Assembly: GCA_035696165.1 (NCBI GenBank)
Contig: DASRQX010000029.1
Coordinates: 1-10,024 of the forward strand
From: Palsa-883 sp035696165
Lineage (GTDB): Bacteria > Pseudomonadota > Alphaproteobacteria > Acetobacterales > Acetobacteraceae
Direction of reading: 5' to 3'
Length of the DNA: 10,024 nt
Part shown: positions 6,162-10,024 of the stretch, one piece after another
Numbering within the stretch: the stretch's first letter is position 1
Layout: each line of letters starts with the position of its first letter
Program-made: the position numbers and the translations under genes
The notes under the pieces: generated by a model
Database searches by the model: none
The model's input: the letters and a program-made list of their open reading frames with translations, nothing else
Told to the model about the DNA's origin: nothing

Positions 6162-6380
6162 ATGCATCATGGCGATGGTTGGAAAATCGCCGTCTCCGGC
6201 GCGGAGCATAGCATGCCGCATTTCCATATCGAGGGACCGGAATACCGTTGCTCGATCGGCATCATCACCTTGCAACTGATCATCGGCAATGCGCCGCGGC
6301 CGGTACTGCGTGCGGCGCGCACCTGGGCCAGCGATCACCAAGCCCTGCTGATGCGCACATGGGGGGAATTGAACGCATGA
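6162..6380 (+). CDS. DUF4160 domain-containing protein
   Basis: This 72-residue protein carries the DUF4160 signature EHSMPHFHIEGPEYRC at about residues 15-30, with the conserved His-x-x-x-His-x-His arrangement (EH..PHFH). The function of this family is not established, and it is often found beside a DUF2442 gene, as here. The ATG at 6162 is the first start after an in-frame stop at 6147-6149 and has no strong ribosome site. The stop overlaps the next ATG as ATGA (6377-6380), so the two proteins are probably made in a coupled way. The histidine cluster could bind metal or form an active site, but this is speculation. Confidence 0.8.
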   Translation: MHHGDGWKIAVSGAEHSMPHFHIEGPEYRCSIGIITLQLIIGNAPRPVLRAARTWASDHQALLMRTWGELNA

Positions 6381-6817
6381 CCGGCGCCGATCGCAGGCGA
6401 ACCATTGCGACCGTCACCGCGACACCACCGGCAACTCTCGCCCTGCGCTGGTCTGACGGCACGAACGCCGCGATCGACCTCACCCCGCGTTTCGGTGAGC
6501 GGTCATTGCGCGGATTGCGCGATCCGCAGTTGTTCGCACGGGCAAGCCTCGGCGACTGGGGCCACAGCGTGATCTGGCCGGATGGTATCGAACTCAGCGC
6601 CGAGACATTGTGGTTGGAGACCCTGACCGTGATCGGTCGGCCCGACACGCGCGCCTTCCTGGAATGGCGCCTGCGCCATGGCCTGTCCCTGAGCGCCACG
6701 GCCCAGGCGCTCGGCGTGTCACGCCGGATGATCGCGTACTATTCAAACGGCAAGAAACCCGTGCCCCGCCCGATCCTGCTTGCCTGCCGTGGCTGGGAGG
6801 CTGACGCAGCGGCCTGA
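6377..6817 (+). CDS. DUF2442 protein with C-terminal helix-turn-helix
   Basis: This 146-residue protein has two parts. Residues about 8-87 match DUF2442 (LALRWSDGTNAAIDLTPRFGE, then GLRDPQLFARASLGDWGHSVIWPDGIELSAETLWLE, divided here for reading). Residues about 94-138 (FLEWRLRHGLSLSATAQALG, SRRMIAYYSNGKKPVPRPIL) form a Cro/C1-like helix-turn-helix, typical of DNA-binding antitoxins and repressors. The start is ATG 6377, overlapping the DUF4160 stop. By analogy with other overlapping small-gene pairs with a DNA-binding partner, it could autoregulate the pair, but this has not been shown in the sequence. Whether the pair is a toxin-antitoxin module is open. Confidence 0.82.
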   Translation: MTGADRRRTIATVTATPPATLALRWSDGTNAAIDLTPRFGERSLRGLRDPQLFARASLGDWGHSVIWPDGIELSAETLWLETLTVIGRPDTRAFLEWRLRHGLSLSATAQALGVSRRMIAYYSNGKKPVPRPILLACRGWEADAAA

Positions 6818-6845
6818 CGTTGATGGCGAAAGATACTTACACCAC

Positions 6846-6870
6846 GCAGGCGCCACCTTGCCGCGCCTGC
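6846..6870 (+). terminator. 8-bp inverted repeat after the DUF2442 gene, weak terminator candidate
   Basis: GCAGGCGC (6846-6853) and GCGCCTGC (6863-6870) form a perfect stem with a 9-base loop, 29 bases past the stop at 6817. No T run follows, so termination is uncertain. The rest of the 6818-7037 interval shows no recognised gene. Confidence 0.35.
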
Positions 6871-7037
6871 TGAACCGCTGGCACACCGGGCTGCTGAATC
6901 GAGAAAGCACTGGGAGTCTTGCCCTCCGGGATGTGCCGCACGCAAAGTGCTGACCGGATCACACTGGACGCCAGCCGCCAAAATGCTGAACACTGCCGGT
7001 TCGCACCGATCGAATATGCGACGGTCACGAGGACCCA

Positions 7038-7844
7038 ATGGCAAGCCTTCTCGACCTGGGCGCTTATTTCGACCGCATTCAGTGGGGTGGTGCCGCCGAG
7101 CCCACGTACGCGACGCTCGCCGGACTGCTCGACGCGCACATGGCCCGCATTCCATTCGAGAACTTCGATGTCCTGCTCGGGCGCTCGGTGCGGCTGGACC
7201 CGGAGGGGTTGCAAGCCAAGCTGGTCCAGGCCCGGCGCGGCGGCTATTGCTTCGAGCACGCGACGCTGTTTGCCGCCGTGCTGGAAGCGCTCGGCTTCGC
7301 GCTGGTGCGCCACGCCGCCCGCGTGATCGTGTTCCAACCGCGCTCCGAAGTGCCGCGTAGCCACATGTTCCTGAGTGTAACAGTCGACGGCGTTCGCTAC
7401 GTGGTCGACCCAGGTTTCGGGCCGTTCGCGTCCCGCCTGCCGCTGACGCTCGACGGCACCGGCGTCCCGGCAGAGCGCCCGACGCACCGCATGGCGCGTG
7501 AAGGAGATTATTGGGTGCTACATGCCCCGCGCGACGGGGTGGAGATCCCGGCTTGGATTTCCACAATGGAAGCCGAGAACCCGATCGACTTCGAGATGGC
7601 AAATCACTTCAAGGCGACGTACCCAGGCTCGCTGTTCGTGAACTGGATCGTGGCAAGCGCCGCCACACCGGACGGACGGGTGAACGTCATGAACCGCGAC
7701 GTGACCCACCTGCGAGCAGGCGTGGCGACCAAGGTCCGTTTGCCTGACCGCAGGGCGCTGCGCACGCTGCTTGCGAAACATTTCGGCTTTGATCTTCCGG
7801 AAGTAGAGACCATGCGCGTGCCGGGGATTCCAGACTGGGCGTGA
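7038..7844 (+). CDS. nat: Arylamine N-acetyltransferase
   Basis: This 268-residue cytosolic enzyme would transfer acetyl from acetyl-CoA to arylamines or hydrazines. The family's Cys-His-Asp triad is visible: Cys71 in RRGGYCFE, His109 in RSHMFLSV and Asp124 in VVDPGFG. The N-terminal RIPFENFDVLLGR (about 37-49) is the other hallmark. The length is normal (families run near 270-280). The start ATG 7038 follows GAGG by six bases. The physiological substrate in bacteria is usually unknown. The last codons (DWA and stop) lie inside the first copy of a 17-bp direct repeat. It is not closely linked to neighbours: 220 bases upstream and 106 downstream are non-coding. Confidence 0.96.
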   Translation: MASLLDLGAYFDRIQWGGAAEPTYATLAGLLDAHMARIPFENFDVLLGRSVRLDPEGLQAKLVQARRGGYCFEHATLFAAVLEALGFALVRHAARVIVFQPRSEVPRSHMFLSVTVDGVRYVVDPGFGPFASRLPLTLDGTGVPAERPTHRMAREGDYWVLHAPRDGVEIPAWISTMEAENPIDFEMANHFKATYPGSLFVNWIVASAATPDGRVNVMNRDVTHLRAGVATKVRLPDRRALRTLLAKHFGFDLPEVETMRVPGIPDWA

Positions 7845-7877
7845 CCGGGCGGGCCTGACCGACTGGGCGTGACCGGG
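7833..7877 (+). repeat. 17-bp direct repeat spanning the nat stop codon
   Basis: GACTGGGCGTGACCGGG occurs at 7833-7849 and again at 7861-7877, a 28-base period. The first copy includes the last two sense codons before the final alanine and the TGA stop of nat. It looks like a local duplication of the gene's 3' end into the downstream spacer. A run of nine C follows at 7896-7904. Confidence 0.75.
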
Positions 7878-7950
7878 TGTCGCCTCATCGGGTTTCCCCC
7901 CCCCGGCATCTGTCCTAGCCTGCCCTGCTGACGCTTGAGGGAGGATCAAC

Positions 7951-8568
7951 ATGATCATCGAAATGCGCACCTACACGCTGCAGCCCGGCATGCTGGCCGA
8001 GGTGGAGAAGCGGTTCGGCGCGGCGCTGCCGGTCCGCGAGAAGCACTCGAAGCTGGCCGCGTTCTGGCATACCGAGGTCGGGAAGCTGAACCAGATCATC
8101 CATGTCTGGGCCTATGACAACTTCGAGCATCGCGCCGCCGTCCGCGCCGCCGCGATGAAGGACGAAGGCTGGCCGCCGCCGATCCGCGAGTTCGTCGTGG
8201 CGCAACAGAGCGAGGTGTTTCACCCCGCGCCGTTCTCGCCCCCGCTCGAGCCGCGCCGGGTCGGTCCGCTGTTCGAGATCCGCCAGTACACGCTGATCCC
8301 CGGCGCCATTCCCGGCCTGATCGAGCGCTGGTCGGAAAAGATCGAGGGCCGTCAGAAGTTCTCGCCGCTGGTCGCCGGGATGTATTCGGAGTTCGGCGCG
8401 CTGAACAAGTGGGTGCACATCTGGGCCTACAAGGATGCCAACCAGCGGACCAGCGTGCGCGAAGCCGCCGCTGCGACAGGCCAGTGGCCGGCCCGCAATC
8501 CGCCCGGCGTGGTGGTGAAGCAGGAGAACGCCTTCGTGGTGCCAGCGGCATTCTCGCCAATCCGTTGA
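7951..8568 (+). CDS. NIPSNAP family protein (two tandem domains)
   Basis: This 205-residue protein is made of two NIPSNAP-type dimeric alpha/beta-barrel repeats. The first (about 2-98) has MIIEMRTYTLQPG and IIHVWAYDNFEHRAAVR; the second (about 107-203) has LFEIRQYTLIPG and VHIWAYKDANQRTSVR, and both end in an APFSP/AAFSPI motif. The family resembles small monooxygenase-like ferredoxin folds, but its bacterial function is not established. The start ATG 7951 follows GGGAGG at a good distance. No signal peptide, so cytoplasmic. It precedes the exported GlcG-like gene by 77 bases, separated by a GC-rich hairpin, and the two may share a transcript. Confidence 0.9.
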   Translation: MIIEMRTYTLQPGMLAEVEKRFGAALPVREKHSKLAAFWHTEVGKLNQIIHVWAYDNFEHRAAVRAAAMKDEGWPPPIREFVVAQQSEVFHPAPFSPPLEPRRVGPLFEIRQYTLIPGAIPGLIERWSEKIEGRQKFSPLVAGMYSEFGALNKWVHIWAYKDANQRTSVREAAAATGQWPARNPPGVVVKQENAFVVPAAFSPIR

Positions 8569-8581
8569 TCCTCGTATCGTT

Positions 8582-8611
8582 CCGCCCGGGCACTGGCGAT
8601 GCCGCCCGGGC
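8582..8611 (+). repeat. Repeated GC palindrome between NIPSNAP and GlcG-like genes
   Basis: CCGCCCGGGC occurs at 8582-8591 and 8602-8611. Its core GCCCGGGC is self-complementary, so the two cores (8584-8591 and 8604-8611) can pair as an 8-bp stem with a 12-base loop. It lies 13 bases after the NIPSNAP stop. No T run follows; it may act as a terminator-like or RNA-processing structure. Confidence 0.4.
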
Positions 8612-8645
8612 GGGCACGCCGCGTCGCCAAGGGGGGTCATACGTC

Positions 8646-9137
8646 ATGCATGTACGGCTGCATCAACTCGCCGCGGTCGGCCTCGCGAGCGCGCTCGCAA
8701 TTCCCGCGCAGGCGCAACTGCTGACGCACCGCGATCTGTCCTACGCGATGGCAAAGATCATTGCAGAAACAGCGATCGAGAGTTGCGGCGCGAAGGGCTA
8801 CGCCGTCGCGGCCGTGGTGGTGGATCGCGCGGGCGAGACGATCGTCGCTTTGCGCGCGGACAATGCCGGGCCGACCACGATGGAGAACGCGCGGCGCAAA
8901 GCCTACACCGCGCGCAGCTTCCGCACCTCGACCGCCGCCTACGCCAAGCGGTTCGCCGACAACGACCCGGTCGTGCGCCAACAGGTGACGCTGCCGAATG
9001 TCATTGCGATCCCGGGCGGTCTGCCGGTGAAGGTCGGCGACGACGTGATCGGCGGCGCCGGCGTATCCGGCTCGCCGGGGGTGGACGAACCCTGCGTCCA
9101 GGCTGGGTTGGACAAGGTAGCCGATCAGCTCAAGTGA
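8646..9137 (+). CDS. Exported GlcG/HbpS-like heme-binding family protein
   Basis: This 163-residue protein belongs to the GlcG/HbpS family, some members of which bind heme. A signal peptide is evident: MHVRLHQ, a hydrophobic core, then AQA with likely cleavage after residue 23, so the mature protein is periplasmic. Family features are AVVVDRAGETIVALRADNAGP at about 56-76, ENARRKAYTA at 80-89 and the C-terminal GGAGVSGSPGVDEPCVQAGL at 136-155. The start ATG 8646 lies about ten bases after a GGGGGG ribosome site; upstream in-frame codons belong to the NIPSNAP gene's shadow frame. Heme binding is inferred from the family only. Whether it serves the ccm heme pathway is not supported: it lies elsewhere, on the other strand. 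Confidence 0.87.
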   Translation: MHVRLHQLAAVGLASALAIPAQAQLLTHRDLSYAMAKIIAETAIESCGAKGYAVAAVVVDRAGETIVALRADNAGPTTMENARRKAYTARSFRTSTAAYAKRFADNDPVVRQQVTLPNVIAIPGGLPVKVGDDVIGGAGVSGSPGVDEPCVQAGLDKVADQLK

Positions 9138-9147
9138 GCGGGCAACC

Positions 9148-9169
9148 GGCAGGGTGCTCCCCCCCTGCC
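9148..9169 (+). terminator. GC-rich hairpin after the GlcG-like gene
   Basis: GGCAGGG (9148-9154) and CCCTGCC (9163-9169) form a 7-bp stem with an 8-base C-rich loop, ten bases past the stop at 9137. No T tract follows, so this is a possible rather than a clear terminator. Confidence 0.4.
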
Positions 9170-9195
9170 CTGCGCAACGGCCTCCGCCCTCGATG

Positions 9196-9222
9196 TTGAC
9201 GCAACCGGCGTTATGCTATCGG
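9196..9222 (+). promoter_or_regulatory. Possible promoter of the EVE-domain gene
   Basis: TTGACG (9196-9201, 5/6 to -35) is followed by 15 bases and TGC-TATCGG, an extended -10-like element with hexamer at 9217-9222, 35 bases before the ATG at 9258. The spacing is short and the -10 weak (3/6), so this is tentative. Confidence 0.3.
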
Positions 9223-9257
9223 CGTACTCCACGCGCCCCACAGACGAGGAACGCCTG

Positions 9258-9683
9258 ATGCCCACCACCCCCGCCTATTGGCTGGTGAAGTCCGAACCCG
9301 ACGCGTTCTCCTGGGACCAGCAGGTGGCCAACCGGGTCGAGCCATGGACCGGTGTGCGCAACCACATGGCCAGGAACAACCTGAAAGCCATGAAGCTCGG
9401 CGACCTCGTGTTCTTCTATCACTCCAATATCGGCAAGGAGATCGTCGGCGTGGTGCGGGTGGCGCGCGAGGCCTACCCCGACCCGAGCGCGGACAGCGGC
9501 GACTGGGTCAGTGTCGACATGGAAGCCATCGGGCCGATGCCGCGCCCCATCACGCTGGTCGAGATCAAGGCCACGCCCGAGCTGGCCGACTTCGCGCTGG
9601 TGCGCATGTCCCGCCTGTCGGTCATGCCGGTCTCGCCGGCGCATTGGAAGCTATTGTGCAAGATGGGCAGATGGAAGAGCTGA
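9258..9683 (+). CDS. EVE domain-containing protein
   Basis: This 141-residue cytoplasmic protein is essentially a single EVE domain. EVE domains belong to the PUA-like superfamily, and some bind modified nucleobases in RNA or DNA. The hallmark YWLVKSEPDAFSWD is at about residues 7-20, followed by WTGVRNHMARNNLKAMKLGD (30-49), VFFYHSN at 51-57 and PRPITLVEIKATPELAD. The start ATG 9258 follows GAGGA by about eight bases; an in-frame ATG at 9213 lacks such a site and adds 15 unconserved residues. The last codons overlap the Rieske gene start by 13 bases. Its ligand here is unknown. Confidence 0.95.
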   Translation: MPTTPAYWLVKSEPDAFSWDQQVANRVEPWTGVRNHMARNNLKAMKLGDLVFFYHSNIGKEIVGVVRVAREAYPDPSADSGDWVSVDMEAIGPMPRPITLVEIKATPELADFALVRMSRLSVMPVSPAHWKLLCKMGRWKS

Positions 9684-10024
9684 CCCCCGGGTCAAGCGCC
9701 GCGGGGCCGATCCCCGGTAAGATGCGGGCGCTGTGCCGGTTGCAGGACCTCGCCGACGGTACTGGCAAGGGCTTCCCGCCGGCGGCCGGGGGCTTCGCCG
9801 GGCTGTTCGCGGTGCGCCAGGCGGACGCCGTGCACGTCTACGTCAATTCCTGCCCGCATCTCGGGATATCGCTGGACTGGACGCCCGATCGCTTCCTTTC
9901 GGCCGACGGCAGCCGTATCGTCTGTGCCACCCATGGCGCGGAGTTCCGCATCGCCGACGGTGTGTGCCTGCGTGGCCCCTGCCTCGGCGACCGGCTGGAG
10001 CCGGTCATGATCCAGATCAACGAC
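9671..10024 (+). CDS. Rieske [2Fe-2S] domain protein (3' end outside window)
   Basis: The first 118 codons are visible without a stop. The two Rieske cluster-binding motifs are present: Cys61-Pro-His63 in NSCPHLGISLDW and Cys85-Ala-Thr-His88 in VCATHGAEFRI, where two Cys and two His hold the [2Fe-2S] cluster. The small size, no signal peptide and no membrane segment in view suggest a soluble ferredoxin-like electron carrier rather than a bc1 complex subunit; fusion to more domains to the right cannot be excluded. The chosen ATG 9671 overlaps the EVE gene end by 13 bases. A second in-frame ATG at 9722, after the overlap, would still retain the whole domain. Neither has a strong ribosome site, so coupling to EVE translation is plausible. 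Confidence 0.93.
   Translation, partial: MEELTPGSSAAGPIPGKMRALCRLQDLADGTGKGFPPAAGGFAGLFAVRQADAVHVYVNSCPHLGISLDWTPDRFLSADGSRIVCATHGAEFRIADGVCLRGPCLGDRLEPVMIQIND

Noticed and set aside
6739..7602. 287-codon minus-strand open frame antisense to nat
   Set aside because: The plus-strand nat frame has the full catalytic triad; this frame is Arg/Ser/Ala-rich without motifs. Its part over 6818-7037 is left as an open question in the findings.
7833..7877. Direct repeat as an attachment site of an integrated element
   Set aside because: Only 28 bases separate the copies, there is no tRNA or integrase nearby, and nothing is inserted between them.
7915..8640. 241-codon minus-strand open frame antisense to the NIPSNAP gene
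   Set aside because: The NIPSNAP frame has a good ribosome site and two clear repeats; the antisense frame has neither.
8646..9137. GlcG-like protein as part of the cytochrome c maturation pathway
   Set aside because: It is on the other strand, 3.5 kb away and not a known Ccm component; the shared heme theme alone is not evidence.

Overview
This is a GC-rich (clearly above 60% by eye), gene-dense bacterial chromosome segment. System I cytochrome c maturation genes in the order ccmC-ccmD-ccmE, a Tat-type periplasmic binding protein and the general gene content suggest an alphaproteobacterium, perhaps a Rhodospirillales or Acetobacteraceae-like lineage. The taxonomic placement is inference; the gene order and base composition are what is seen.

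Layout. The left half (1-5888) reads on the minus strand. From its upstream end it runs: a vapBC toxin-antitoxin operon (5888-5251), ccmC-ccmD-ccmE joined by two ATGA stop/start overlaps (5111-3623), a Tat-exported periplasmic binding protein (3538-2492), a fused double-domain ABC permease of the iron(III)/FbpB type (2384-648), and the 5' part of a thiolase-like gene that runs off the left edge (461-1). The right half (6162-10024) reads on the plus strand: a DUF4160 gene overlapping a DUF2442-plus-helix-turn-helix gene, an arylamine N-acetyltransferase, a two-repeat NIPSNAP-family protein, an exported GlcG/HbpS-like protein, an EVE-domain protein, and a Rieske [2Fe-2S] protein that runs off the right edge. 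The two halves diverge around 5900-6160, which carries the vapBC promoter/operator and several palindromes.

How the genes work together. CcmC, CcmD and CcmE load heme onto the periplasmic chaperone CcmE for cytochrome c assembly; the other ccm genes are not in this window. The binding protein and fused permease make two of the three parts of an importer, and no ATPase gene is present here. VapBC and the DUF4160/DUF2442 pair sit back to back and look like a small cluster of accessory two-gene modules between conserved genes. The NIPSNAP, GlcG-like, EVE and Rieske genes are separate small housekeeping-type or poorly characterised genes.

No tRNA, rRNA, CRISPR array, insertion sequence or prophage gene was recognised. 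No gene-free stretch exceeds 300 bases; the longest are 5889-6161 and 6818-7037. The most unusual non-coding signal is a tract with four runs of five to six G on the plus strand (482-523) in the leader of the thiolase-like gene. On the transcript these are C runs that could pair with the gene's own ribosome binding site.
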